A DNA stretch of 62,035 bases from Defluviitaleaceae bacterium (lineage in GTDB: Bacteria; Bacillota; Clostridia; Lachnospirales; WQUN01): assembly GCA_009784025.1 (NCBI GenBank), contig WQVK01000010.1, forward strand, positions 1 to 62,035, given 5' to 3'. Under the pieces are notes generated by a model. That model saw nothing but the letters and a program-made list of their open reading frames with translations, was not told where the DNA came from and searched no databases. Positions 7,308-15,541 of this stretch are shown in pieces; position 1 is the stretch's first letter, and every line of letters begins with the position of its first letter. Made by a program: the position numbers and the translations under genes.

Positions 7308-7721
7308 TTGCGGAATATAATGATTATTGCATTAGTAGCTGCTGTATTAGGGTTTTCTGGTTGCGGCGGCGGGCATGCCTTGGAAGGCGTCTGGCGGCAT
7401 GAGACAGCTTGGGGGACAGTTACAGTATTCGAATTTGCCAGCGGCGGCCGGGGCACTGAAACTTGGTATACACATGGCCACGAGGCCGATGGTTACGGCC
7501 ATGAGCTTGCTAGCACGGCATTTGTTAGGGCATTTACATGGAGCGTGCAGGGCGAAAACTTTCTGGCCATGGTTTTCTCTGGCATTTATGTAGATGGATT
7601 GTTCTACGAGGATAACGGAGAGCGGTATGTATACTATTCGCTTTCGGAAGATGGCCAGAGGCTGGTATTTTACAGCTTATACGGCGGGAAAATGCAATCA
7701 TTTTCCCGGGTAGATGGTTAG
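7308..7721 (+). CDS. Small lipoprotein, unknown function (paralogue 1)
   Basis: A 137-residue exported lipoprotein: hydrophobic signal (IMIIALVAAVLGF) and lipobox FSGC at residue 19, followed by GGGHALEGVWRHE. The mature part has strand-rich text with G-W near the start (EGVWR) and a closing LVFYSLYGGKMQSFSRVD, resembling small lipocalin-like or DUF5640-type lipoproteins that begin with a GxW motif. The TTG at 7308 follows AAAGGAG at a spacing of 10; an ATG at 7320 is the alternative start. A second copy of the same design lies 287 bases downstream (8009-8413). The two share plan, not high identity, so an old duplication is likely. Confidence 0.75.
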   Translation: MRNIMIIALVAAVLGFSGCGGGHALEGVWRHETAWGTVTVFEFASGGRGTETWYTHGHEADGYGHELASTAFVRAFTWSVQGENFLAMVFSGIYVDGLFYEDNGERYVYYSLSEDGQRLVFYSLYGGKMQSFSRVDG

Positions 7722-7733
7722 ATTTTGTTTTCG

Positions 7734-7789
7734 TGGTACCATACGGTACCATAATTCAGTGAAAATGGTACCGTATGGTACCATTTTTT
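7734..7789 (+). terminator. Terminator built from two family G units
   Basis: GGTACCATACGGTACC (7735-7750) and GGTACCGTATGGTACC (7767-7782) are reverse complements of each other. With flanking T/A they give an 18-bp stem, a 16-base loop and then TTTTTTT: a strong rho-independent terminator after lipoprotein 1. Each unit is also a near palindrome by itself. Confidence 0.8.
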
Positions 7790-7946
7790 TGCTAAAAAGC
7801 CTGTTTTTCTTCTTTTTCAAGGGCTCAAATGCAAAAAAAAGCCCGCAATTACGCCGTTTTTCCAAAATGCGAAAAATTTGTTTTTTAACCGAACCTAAAA
7901 GACAGTTTTGCGAAGCATCTAATGCCTGCCGAATAATCCATGTTGA

Positions 7947-7976
7947 TTGATTATGGGCAGCGATATGTGGTAAAAT
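7947..7976 (+). promoter_or_regulatory. Promoter of lipoprotein 2
   Basis: TTGATT at 7947-7952, 18-base spacer, TAAAAT at 7971-7976, 33 bases before the start codon. Confidence 0.5.
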
Positions 7977-8008
7977 TGGTTCAAAAAAGAGAAGTAGGGG
8001 TTAGTCTT

Positions 8009-8413
8009 ATGAAGATTTTTACGGCGTTGCTGATTTTTATTATGGTTTTTGCTTTTGCGGGATGCGGGGGTGGCAGGGACTCTGCCTTGGTTGGGGCTTG
8101 GCAGAATCAGCCTTCTGAGGGTGGCACTATCATCACGCTTGAATTCAATAGAGATGGCACCGGGGCTCAAACCTGGCAGTTTCAAGCAAGGGCCGCCACG
8201 GATGATTTCCCCGCAAGGGAGAGCTTCGAAAGCGTTGTGGAATTTAATTGGCACACGGAAAATGATGATTTTTTGGTGAGAGTTTATAATTCAGATACAC
8301 CGTTTGAATATGAAGAGGCATCTGCCTATTCGTTTTCATCTGACGGCGGGAGTTTGCATTTTTACAACTGGACAGCCACAACTTCCCTAACATTTATGCG
8401 CGTGGATGATTAG
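8009..8413 (+). CDS. Small lipoprotein, unknown function (paralogue 2)
   Basis: A 134-residue lipoprotein. Signal peptide FTALLIFIMVFAFAGC with lipobox FAGC, followed by GGGRDSALVGAWQNQPSEGGTI, an opening like that of paralogue 1 (GGGHALEGVWRHE). The C-terminus also matches in plan: LHFYNWTATTSLTFMRVDD versus LVFYSLYGGKMQSFSRVDG. I chose the ATG at 8009 because it begins the signal peptide; the frame is open from 7940. Its ribosome binding site is weak (TAGGGG). Function unknown; probably an extracellular beta-rich domain anchored in the membrane. Confidence 0.75.
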   Translation: MKIFTALLIFIMVFAFAGCGGGRDSALVGAWQNQPSEGGTIITLEFNRDGTGAQTWQFQARAATDDFPARESFESVVEFNWHTENDDFLVRVYNSDTPFEYEEASAYSFSSDGGSLHFYNWTATTSLTFMRVDD

Positions 8414-8444
8414 ATGAAGCTTTGCTGCCTTTGCTTTCCTGGCA

Positions 8445-8619
8445 TATAAAAACCGCCGGGCTAATGTATTGTATAGTGAAATAATTCGAAATCGGTCTCG
8501 CCTGTCGCGGCAAAAACACCTGAAACGCCTTATCTCGGCGTTTCAGGTGCCGCTTGGGCGAGACCGTTTCTCGTTTATTTCACTATAATTGGCAATACAT
8601 CAGCCCGGCGGTTTTTATA
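8445..8619. terminator. Bidirectional terminator interrupted by repeat A5
   Basis: Arms 8445-8471 (TATAAAAACCGCCGGGCT then AATGTATTG) and 8593-8619 (CAATACATC then AGCCCGGCGG, TTTTTATA) pair over 26 bases with one mismatch. Repeat A5 occupies the loop. The right arm contains the stop codon of the kinase-like gene on the minus strand, so the original hairpin served two converging genes. Confidence 0.8.
8472..8587. repeat. Family A repeat, copy 5
   Basis: Ends TATAGTGAAATAA and TTATTTCACTATA are perfect 13-base inverted repeats. Contains ACGCCTTATCTCGGCGT and the arms GGTCTCGCC/GGCGAGACC. It is one of the best preserved copies and lies inside a terminator loop. Confidence 0.88.
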
Positions 8620-9166
8620 GCATAAATTTATCTTTTATCATCCTTGCCACCGCATCTGGCGGCAGGTTTGTGTTGTCGATTTTTACATAGTTATCATATG
8701 GAAATTCGCCGTCGCGGCTTTCGCAGCGGAAGTTTTGGTCTGCATGCAGCAGCCTGGCTTCAGATGCTGCCACATCCCTTTTGGTGGCTTTATGCCGCAG
8801 GCGGTTTTCTGTGGTGTTTCTTGCTAACCTTGCGGCCTGGGATGCAACTAGCTCTGCAAAGTAGATTTCTGCCCCATGCTGCCGGAAAATATCACATAAT
8901 GCTTCGATATAATCATGGTCAGGTTGATGGCCAAAATCCCACATATAAGTGAAAATCATGCCATAACAACCGGAGCTTGCGAATTCCTCAAAAATAAGGC
9001 GGCGCAGCTTGGTGGTGATGGCCATATCGTATTTGCCAAAGATTTCGATTACTGGCTCGATTGTCATATGGTTGTGGAATAGCCGCATTTCCGTGATTTT
9101 CATCAGTTCTTGGCCCACGGTCATTTTGCCCACGGCGGCATTGCCGCAGATTACAAGCAGTTTCAT
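8615..9166 (-). CDS. P-loop kinase-like protein
   Basis: A 183-residue cytoplasmic P-loop protein. Residues 3-16 read LLVICGNAAVGKMTVG, a Walker A variant with Met between GK and T, known in a family of small kinase-like ATPases annotated only as AAA or shikimate-kinase-like. Further features: HNHMTIEPVIEIF near 31 (substrate-side histidines), FAELVASQAARLARN, where an Arg-rich lid would lie, and a C-terminal NTNLPPDAVARMI typical of small nucleoside-type kinases. The ATG follows GAGGTAGACC. The substrate is unknown. It converges on lipoprotein 2. Confidence 0.75.
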   Translation of the reverse strand: MKLLVICGNAAVGKMTVGQELMKITEMRLFHNHMTIEPVIEIFGKYDMAITTKLRRLIFEEFASSGCYGMIFTYMWDFGHQPDHDYIEALCDIFRQHGAEIYFAELVASQAARLARNTTENRLRHKATKRDVAASEARLLHADQNFRCESRDGEFPYDNYVKIDNTNLPPDAVARMIKDKFML

Positions 9167-9211
9167 GGTCTACCTCATTATGTTAAAATACCACAGACAG
9201 GAGTGATAAAA

Positions 9212-10003
9212 ATGATTTACCCTCATCAGCAGCTTGCGATTGATTATATCACAGCAAAAATGCAACAGCAAAGCCATGTGCAGGCTCTGCTGGTTTACGG
9301 TTCTATCATGCATGGGTTTAACGACGAAGCCTCCGATGTGGATGTTTGCGCGGTAGTGTCAGAGGCTATTTACCAGCAAAAGCGCGAGGCCGGGGCGCTG
9401 ACATTCTACGAAGAAGCTGGGCAGTTTTACGATGGCGGATATTTTGATGGAAAGTACGTTAGCCTAGAGTACCTGGCCGCCGTGGCACAGCGCGGCAACG
9501 AACCCACCCGCTTTGCCCTGCATAACGCCCTTGTGGCCTTTGATAATACCGGCCAGGTAGCCGGCCTGCTAAAGAAAATTGGCGAATATGATGCTACCCT
9601 GGCGCAGGAGAACGCCATCCGCTTCCTATCCCAGTTAGAGGGTTGGCGATGGTATTGCAAAGAGGCTGTGGCAAAGAGTAACCTCTATCTGCTAGAGGTG
9701 GCGGTGTCGCGGCTGGTACTTTTTGCGGGGCGGCTTATTTTGCTGGACAACTTGGTGTTTTTTCCGTACCATAAATGGTTTATGAAGGCGCTTGAAGGTT
9801 GCAAAAGTAAACCTGTGGGGATTATGGCGGCTATTGACGCGCTGCTGGCGGAAAAATCTATGGAGAATGTAACGAGGCTGTACGATATGGTGAAAGGCCA
9901 TAGAGATTGGGCTGCTGGGCGGGAGTTTAGCTGGAATACCTACTTTGTGCATGATGTGGAGACGGTTTGGATTCGGCAAGATGAGTTTGTGGAGAATTTG
10001 TAG
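9212..10003 (+). CDS. Nucleotidyltransferase-domain protein
   Basis: A 263-residue protein of the polymerase-beta-like nucleotidyltransferase superfamily. The core GSIMHGFNDEASDVDV at about residues 31-46 gives the G-S...D-x-D metal-binding signature of the family; such proteins transfer nucleotidyl groups to antibiotics, proteins or RNA. The C-terminal two-thirds are helical and contain conserved-looking RWYCKEAV and FFPYHKWFMKALE segments, as in aminoglycoside adenylyltransferase-like proteins. The start at 9212 has CAGGAG upstream; the frame is open from 9110 but overlaps the divergent kinase-like gene. Actual substrate unknown. Confidence 0.82.
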   Translation: MIYPHQQLAIDYITAKMQQQSHVQALLVYGSIMHGFNDEASDVDVCAVVSEAIYQQKREAGALTFYEEAGQFYDGGYFDGKYVSLEYLAAVAQRGNEPTRFALHNALVAFDNTGQVAGLLKKIGEYDATLAQENAIRFLSQLEGWRWYCKEAVAKSNLYLLEVAVSRLVLFAGRLILLDNLVFFPYHKWFMKALEGCKSKPVGIMAAIDALLAEKSMENVTRLYDMVKGHRDWAAGREFSWNTYFVHDVETVWIRQDEFVENL

Positions 10004-10111
10004 GGGTTACCTTAGAATACGCTTGCGCACGTTTCGTCTAGGGCTTGGCAGATAAAAACTGCTACGCGAGCCTGGTTATATTAGGCTACCGCAAAGGCAT
10101 GGTAAAATTGC

Positions 10112-10229
10112 TATATAATGAAATAATACGAAATTGGTCTCGCCTGCCGCGGCAAAAATGCCAAAAACGCCTTGTCTTGGCGTTTCAGGTGCCGCTCGGG
10201 CGAGACCGTTTCTCATTTATTTCACTATA
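10112..10229. repeat. Family A repeat, copy 6
   Basis: Left TATAATGAAATAATACGAAATTGG, right GTTTCTCATTTATTTCACTATA. Contains the GGTCTCGCCTGCCGCGGC arm and the CTTGTCTTGGCG inner loop. The 108 bases between the preceding gene and this repeat show nothing I recognise. Confidence 0.85.
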
Positions 10230-10271
10230 CTTCACCATATAAACCGTTAAAAATTTCAATTTAGATATAAC

Positions 10272-10299
10272 AAAAACCCCGCATTTTCGGGGTTTTTTT
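10272..10299. terminator. Bidirectional terminator
   Basis: AAAAACCCCG-CATTTT-CGGGGTTTTTTT. Runs of A on one side and T on the other allow use by the nucleotidyltransferase gene and by murJ, which converge here. Confidence 0.85.
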
Positions 10300-10340
10300 G
10301 TTTTCAAGTATTGAAAAGGGCATCGTTTTACCTAAAATGT

Positions 10341-10356
10341 GGTACCATACGGTACC
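10341..10356. repeat. Family G unit, single copy
   Basis: GGTACCATACGGTACC. An isolated unit with no partner within 100 bases. The remaining 120 bases before the murJ stop show no feature I can support. Confidence 0.75.
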
Positions 10357-10476
10357 ATTTTCGGAAAAAATATCAATTTCGGAAAATATGCACGGTGCAT
10401 TTGCGTCGTATTCGTAGTTATAGTAATCCCTCATATGACCTGGCCGCGAGGCGTGGCTTAAATCCTTCCACTATCC

Positions 10477-11985
10477 CTACGACACCGCCCGCCACCAGGC
10501 GCGCCTTAGCAGCACAAACCCAGTCGTCAGGTAAACTCCAGCCCCAACAACCCCAGGCACGGCCACCTGCAAAATCAAATGCGCCTCATCTACCCAGCCC
10601 ACGCTAAACCGAACAGCCACCGCCATCAGCGCGGCCAAGGCTACAACGGCAGCAAGCTTAAGCAAAGCCTCCATGCGCCAACGCAGCACACCTTTGCGAG
10701 TAAGCGCCACCAGCAAAACCGCTGCCCCAAGGCTGCTGCCCACGGCATTAGCTAGGGCTGGCCCGGCAATGTACATATTCCCCACCAGCGCAAAGCTAAG
10801 GCCAAAATTGGCCAAAATAGCCACCGCCGCCGCAATAACCGGGGTGCGTCCGTCCATCTTGGCGTAGCAAACCCGGGTTAAAATCATAATAAGCCCATAT
10901 CCCAAAATCCCCGGTGCAAAGCCCCGCAAGGCCAGCGCCGTAATTTCCACGGCCCGTTCGCCAAAAAGCCCACCGCCCAAAACCAGCTCAACTAACGGCT
11001 GCGCCAGCATTGCCATACCCACGCTAAGTGGCACAAGGAAGAAAACCAGCACCTGCACCGCGCCATTTGCAACCAGGCCGAAGCCTTCGGCATCCTCGCC
11101 AGCCGCCTGCCGCGACAGCTTTGGAAAAATCACATTAGCCACGCTCATGGCCAAAATCCCGCCCACAATGGCATACAGCCCATGGGCAAATTGCATGGCA
11201 TTTACGCCAAACTCGCCGCCATAAAGCCCGGCCGCAGCCCGTACATTCACCATTAAATTAAACGGTACAACCGCCGCCGCCGCAAAAACAGGCAGCGTAA
11301 GTGTCCCTACCTGCCGCAGCCCAGGGTCCTTAAAATCCAACCTGAACCTAAATCTAAACTGATGCTTAACCAAAATTGGCGCCTGAATAAGCCCCTGTGC
11401 TGCCCAGCCCAGCAAAAACGCCACAACCAGCCCATACACACCAAAACGCTCTATAAAAAAGAAATAATAAACCAAAATAATCCCATTAGAAACAATACTC
11501 ATGGCTGCCGGTACGCGAAACTCGCCCAGCGACTGCACCACTCCAGTAAATGAAAACGCCACCCCGCTAAGCACCATTAGCGGAAACATAGCCCGCAGCA
11601 GCCGCGTGCCAAGTTCAATCGTACCAGGCGGAAAATCCCCGCCCCCTAGCGACGCCACCAAAATAGGCCCAGAAAAGGCCACCGCAACCACAGTAACGGC
11701 CACCGTAGCCACAATCACAACACTAATAAAAAGAGAGGCAAGCTCAAAAGCCTCTCTCTTTCCCCTCGTTTCCATATATGAATTAAAAACCGGAATAAAA
11801 CTAGCCGAAAAAGCCGCCGCAAAAGCAATCTCAAAGAAGCTCCTGGGCAGCATACTGGCCTGGGCAAATGCGATAGCCTCTGCAGTTTCCGCTCCAAAAA
11901 AAGTAGCCTGCATCCTATCCCGCAAAACGCCCATAACCTTACCAACAAGCATAATGGCCATCATCAGTACAACAGTTTTTTGCAT
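10477..11985 (-). CDS. murJ: Lipid II flippase MurJ
   Basis: A 502-residue polytopic membrane protein of the MOP superfamily. MurJ moves lipid II across the membrane for peptidoglycan synthesis. Start MQKTVVLMMAIMLVGKVMGVLRD shows the family's first helix with the GxxRD motif (Arg22); ARRSFFEIAFAAAFSASFIPVF-like text follows (SFFEIAFAAAFSASFIPVF near 50). About 14 hydrophobic helices can be counted, with a cytoplasmic loop around GEDAEGF in the middle. AGGAG lies 6 bases before the ATG. The C-terminus is slightly short but complete (LLRRAWWRAVS). In spore formers paralogous copies exist, so a vegetative versus sporulation role cannot be told. Confidence 0.93.
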   Translation of the reverse strand: MQKTVVLMMAIMLVGKVMGVLRDRMQATFFGAETAEAIAFAQASMLPRSFFEIAFAAAFSASFIPVFNSYMETRGKREAFELASLFISVVIVATVAVTVVAVAFSGPILVASLGGGDFPPGTIELGTRLLRAMFPLMVLSGVAFSFTGVVQSLGEFRVPAAMSIVSNGIILVYYFFFIERFGVYGLVVAFLLGWAAQGLIQAPILVKHQFRFRFRLDFKDPGLRQVGTLTLPVFAAAAVVPFNLMVNVRAAAGLYGGEFGVNAMQFAHGLYAIVGGILAMSVANVIFPKLSRQAAGEDAEGFGLVANGAVQVLVFFLVPLSVGMAMLAQPLVELVLGGGLFGERAVEITALALRGFAPGILGYGLIMILTRVCYAKMDGRTPVIAAAVAILANFGLSFALVGNMYIAGPALANAVGSSLGAAVLLVALTRKGVLRWRMEALLKLAAVVALAALMAVAVRFSVGWVDEAHLILQVAVPGVVGAGVYLTTGFVLLRRAWWRAVS

Positions 11986-12000
11986 GTTTGTCTCCTGTTA

Positions 12001-12216
12001 AAACCGCCAGAGGCTTCGCCTCCGACACCTCCACTCGCTTTTCATAAGGTTCGCTTCGCGAACCCGCACGACCCGCCGCCCGATTTCTTTCGGGTTGCTT
12101 TTGAAAAAAGCGACGCAAAAACTTTAAAATTTTATCCAAAACTTGAAGTTTTTTGCCCCGCTTTTTTTCAAAAAAGCGGGTGGAGGTGTCGGAGGCAAAG
12201 CCTCTGACGGTTCTAA
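12001..12216. repeat. Family F element, copy 1 (full, 216 bp)
   Basis: Outer arms: ACCGCCAGAGGCTTCGCC then TCCGACACCTCCACTCGC, against GGAGGTGTCGGAGGCAAAGC then CTCTGACGGTT. Inside are smaller hairpins GGTTCGCTTCGCGAACC and CCCGATTTCTTTCGGG, and a linker TTTAAAATTTTATCC. It fills the gap between the murJ start and the stop of the next minus-strand gene. Confidence 0.8.
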
Positions 12217-12220
12217 AATA

Positions 12221-14836
12221 TTATTCGCTCCATAAAATCCTATCTCCATCCACCAGGAAGCTTATCCCGGTGGCGTTGCTGGGCATGTTGATGTAGCGGA
12301 TGCCGCCTCGCATGTTTAGGGTTGCGGGCTCGGCAGGGTCGCCTGTGGCACTTACTACGAATATTTGGCGGCCTTCGGCCAGTAATTCTTGCAGGCCTAG
12401 GTGGAATAGTTCTAGTTCCATTTGGCTGCGGAAGTTTAGTGGGTTGTAGTCTAGTAGTATTACCACGTAGGCTGGGTTTATACGACGGATATCTGGCATA
12501 AAGTATGACCATTGGCTGCGATTGGCGCTGGCTATGCTGCCTCCCCGGGCAGTTATGGTTATGGCTGCAAAGTTAGACATGCCTGTAGCGTTGTATGTGG
12601 CGTTAGCTGCGGGGATTGGGAACTGGTAAGTGCGGCCGGTTACCCCTGGGAAGCCGCGGGCTGCGCGGGTTCTGTCTTCGAAGGCTGTGCCTTCTGGTAT
12701 GGACGGCGCGAATGGCGGCGCATATAGGGCCTGCAGGCCGTAGAAGGCCACCATATGATGGGAAACATCGTATGATGCTTGAGAAATCATGTAGATTCTG
12801 TCTATCACGAATGGTGCGGTGGCGTTTGGCAGGCGGGCTGTAACGGTTTCCCAGCCCACAAAGTCTACGCTGTGCGAGAAGTCTACCAAGTGGTTTCTGC
12901 CGTCTGCGTCGCGCACGCGGCCGCGCAGCCAATGGCCGCTACCGTCGCCATATACTTCTAGGGTAAGGGCTATTGGTTCGCCCTGGATGGCCACTGGTGG
13001 GTCGAAGGTCATGTATGCGCCTTGGTTGTTAGAGCTGCGCACCAGCAGGTATTCAAGCCTGGCTACGCGTCTGTTGTTCATATTGTCTGGGCGCACATTG
13101 CCCACTACATAGGCCGGGTAGCCCAAGAAAACATGCCGCGAACCGCTCCAATCCACTGCCCGTGGGAAGCCGCCTATAGACACAGGTATATATGCCCGCA
13201 CAGAACCAACGGATGCGGCGATAAAGCCAGCCCCAGCGCGCTGCGCGGTGAATTCGCCATTTTGGAAGCTGCCAAGGTAGGCAGGGGTTATGCTTAGGCC
13301 AATTACATTTGGTACTGGCACTGGCGCGCCGCAGGTGGCCACGCCGCTAAAGCTGAGAGAAATCTCATCGCCTTCCAACAAGATTAGCTCTGCTGGGTTA
13401 ATTTGCAGCTGTGCCAGGGAATATGCATATATGCTGGCGGTGGCGCGGAATGCGCCATGCTGCACTTCAAGGTTGTGCCGGCCGGTGCGCAGCGGCGTGT
13501 ACATGCCATCGCGCCAGAAGCCGCATTCTTCGCTTTCTGCAATGAAAATCGTCTCTACAGCTGGGTCTAGTGGGATTCTGTTGGAGAATGAATCCCTGCC
13601 AAACACGCCTGCGTTAAGGGGCACGCCCACTACTGCGCGGGTTTCTTCCATTTCAAGGGTGACGCGCAGGATATCACCATGTGGGGCGCGGTCGAACACG
13701 CCTATTGCGTTAATCACGCGGCGTTGGCCGCCGTCAGATGGTGTGTTTACTACATTATGCCTGCCGTCTGGGCGTTGTAGGCTCATGGTTGTGCTGCCGC
13801 CGCCGTCGAAATGCATGGCATCGGTGGCGCCGTAACGGCGCATGATGGCCGCCATATCTGCATGGGTTGCGCCTATGGAATGGCTTCTGCCGTCTACTAC
13901 CATCAGCACAAGCTGGCCGGTGGTATGGTTAACGCCCACGGCTGTGCGTGGGTGGCGGGCGTTTGGCGCAACGCCTGCACCGGCTACAATTTCGCCGCCT
14001 TCAAGTATAATCGCGCCGCCGCCAACTGCTGCCTGTATGCGAGAAAAGTCCACATTCATGCTGTTGCGGAATTCCAAGCGGGCGGTTTCACCGGCACGGA
14101 ACATGTTTCTGCTGGCATGCATGCGTTCTGGCAGGATTAGCACATAGCCATTTTCTGGCACGTCTACAGTCTCGCCGGGCATGGATACGAAGGTGATAAG
14201 GCCGTTTTCCACCACTATTTTGGATAGGAATGGGAAGCGGGCGTCTAGGGCAAAAGTGTCGTACATTGTTTGGCTGTCTACAATTACGGGCCAGTAGAAA
14301 TTATGGCCGATATTGTTGAACGCGGCTATTTCTGTGAGATTGCGCACGCCGTTGTTGTAGAAACGGATATCCGATTGCATGTACACAAAGTTAGCGTTGT
14401 TCTGCAAATCTAGGAAAAAGGTGGCGAATTCGTTGCGGTTGTAGTTTGTGGAAGTGTTAAGAGCCACAACTTCCCCGTCCCTGACCATTGGGCCAAAATG
14501 CACGGAATATGCCCCGGCCATGCCAAAGAAATCCGCATTGATACCGCCGATCGCCCCGGCATCTGCCAGGATACTGCTGGTAAAATCCCGGCGGCCAAAA
14601 TTGCCGCTGGTTGTTACCGGCTCGATATACACATGTGGCTGGTTTAGATCCACGGTAATCACATGGACATCCAACATGCCGCCAGATGTCATCATGCGGT
14701 TGCGCTCGTACACCACCCCCCGTGAAAGCTCTTCCCGGGTACGCGCCTCGAAGAGTACCTCTTGGGCAAAGGCTACGCCGGTGAATGTGCACGTAAGTAA
14801 AACTGCTGCAAGCAAAGAAATAGCGAATTTTCGCAT
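12221..14836 (-). CDS. Secreted phosphodiester glycosidase (NAGPA domain) protein
   Basis: An 871-residue exported protein. Signal peptide at residues 1-24 (FAISLLAAVLLTCTFTGVAFAQE). Residues about 60-390 are the phosphodiester glycosidase domain (NAGPA, related to the enzyme that uncovers mannose-6-phosphate): GGINADFFGMAG, RHPRTAVGVNHTTGQLVLMVVDGR, and MHFDGGGSTTM, which holds the catalytic-region DGGGS. In bacteria such domains act on cell-wall or envelope glycans. The middle part (about 400-560) looks like Ig-like/BIG-type repeats (LQINPAELILLEGDEISLSF). The last 150 residues (RINPAYVVILLDYNPLNF...GIRYINMPSNATG) read like the end of a metallophosphatase-type module. GGAGG precedes the ATG. 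Confidence 0.85.
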   Translation of the reverse strand: MRKFAISLLAAVLLTCTFTGVAFAQEVLFEARTREELSRGVVYERNRMMTSGGMLDVHVITVDLNQPHVYIEPVTTSGNFGRRDFTSSILADAGAIGGINADFFGMAGAYSVHFGPMVRDGEVVALNTSTNYNRNEFATFFLDLQNNANFVYMQSDIRFYNNGVRNLTEIAAFNNIGHNFYWPVIVDSQTMYDTFALDARFPFLSKIVVENGLITFVSMPGETVDVPENGYVLILPERMHASRNMFRAGETARLEFRNSMNVDFSRIQAAVGGGAIILEGGEIVAGAGVAPNARHPRTAVGVNHTTGQLVLMVVDGRSHSIGATHADMAAIMRRYGATDAMHFDGGGSTTMSLQRPDGRHNVVNTPSDGGQRRVINAIGVFDRAPHGDILRVTLEMEETRAVVGVPLNAGVFGRDSFSNRIPLDPAVETIFIAESEECGFWRDGMYTPLRTGRHNLEVQHGAFRATASIYAYSLAQLQINPAELILLEGDEISLSFSGVATCGAPVPVPNVIGLSITPAYLGSFQNGEFTAQRAGAGFIAASVGSVRAYIPVSIGGFPRAVDWSGSRHVFLGYPAYVVGNVRPDNMNNRRVARLEYLLVRSSNNQGAYMTFDPPVAIQGEPIALTLEVYGDGSGHWLRGRVRDADGRNHLVDFSHSVDFVGWETVTARLPNATAPFVIDRIYMISQASYDVSHHMVAFYGLQALYAPPFAPSIPEGTAFEDRTRAARGFPGVTGRTYQFPIPAANATYNATGMSNFAAITITARGGSIASANRSQWSYFMPDIRRINPAYVVILLDYNPLNFRSQMELELFHLGLQELLAEGRQIFVVSATGDPAEPATLNMRGGIRYINMPSNATGISFLVDGDRILWSE

Positions 14837-14854
14837 AAATATCCTCCCATTTAA

Positions 14855-14943
14855 GTAGGGGCGCTGCCCCTACACCCCGCCACTGCGCTGGGCAAAGCCC
14901 AGCTCGCTTCCTTGCTACGCTGCGGGTGCGCGCTGTGCGCGCA
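14855..14943 (-). other. Cluster of three perfect hairpins upstream of the glycosidase gene
   Basis: GTAGGGG/CCCCTAC (14855-14873), GCTGGGC-AAA-GCCCAGC (14887-14903) and TGCGCGC-TGT-GCGCGCA (14927-14943) lie in a row in what would be the 5' leader of the glycosidase mRNA. They may be a shortened family F-like element or a leader attenuator. From 14944 to 15127 I see only AT-rich sequence with a TATTAT -10-like motif on the minus strand near 15000. Confidence 0.4.
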
Positions 14944-15127
14944 AATAATTAGTGTGGGCTTCCCCCGTTTGACTTTTTCTTTACAGAATGTCCTTCCCAT
15001 AATAGAATAAAAGTTACGATAAGTAAATGACAGGATTTTGGCTTTTTTGTTTCAATTTGGTGTCATTTATTGGGTTGCAGGTATCGCATGTTGCGGTAGA
15101 GTTAATTTGGTGTGAGGTTTTGAGTGT

Positions 15128-15240
15128 ACAGTGAAATAAATGAGAAACGGTTTCGCCCGAGCGGCACCTAAAACGCCGAAATAAGGCGTTTCAGGCGTTT
15201 TTGCCGCGGCAGGCGAGACTGATTTCGAATTAGTTCGCTA
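15128..15240. repeat. Family A repeat, copy 7
   Basis: Left TACAGTGAAATAAATGAGAA, right GATTTCGAATTAGTTCGCTA. Inner hairpin CCTAAAACGCCG...GGCGTTTCAGG. Orientation is opposite to copy 5. It joins family B copy 4 without a gap. Confidence 0.8.
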
Positions 15241-15340
15241 GAGTTCTTTTGAAATTGCAAAAAACGCAATTTCAAAAGAAGCAAAAAATTGAAAATGTAA
15301 CTTTTCCGAAATTAAAAAACGTAATTTCGGAAGAAGTCTA
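15239..15340. repeat. Family B repeat, copy 4 (short form)
   Basis: TTCTTTTGAAATTGC...GCAATTTCAAAAGAA, linker AAAATTGAAAATGTAAC, then TTTTCCGAAATT...TAATTTCGGAAGAA. Same A-B junction as A1-B1. The following 200 bases hold only a possible 13-codon frame at 15407 and a small hairpin CCACG-CTCTAA-CGTGG. Confidence 0.75.
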
Positions 15341-15541
15341 CTGCAAAAGTATGATTGGTTAAGGAAAATATAGGATTGTAAATTATATTAGAAACGAGGT
15401 TGTAAAATGTTAATTTTTAACGCAATGCCACGCTCTAACGTGGGATGAAACACGCCATTTTGAAGCAGGAGGCAGAAGTATTCGGTTTCTAAAGGCCGGA
15501 TGATTTTGATGCGATTTATGAATTATGAAAGGAGGCTACTA

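Noticed and set aside
10311-10607. 98-codon + strand frame before murJ
   Set aside because: Begins at a family G unit and continues antisense to murJ; no ribosome site.
15407-15448. 13-codon frame before the APH-fold kinase as a leader peptide
   Set aside because: Weak ribosome site and 94 bases between its stop and the kinase start; not enough support to annotate.
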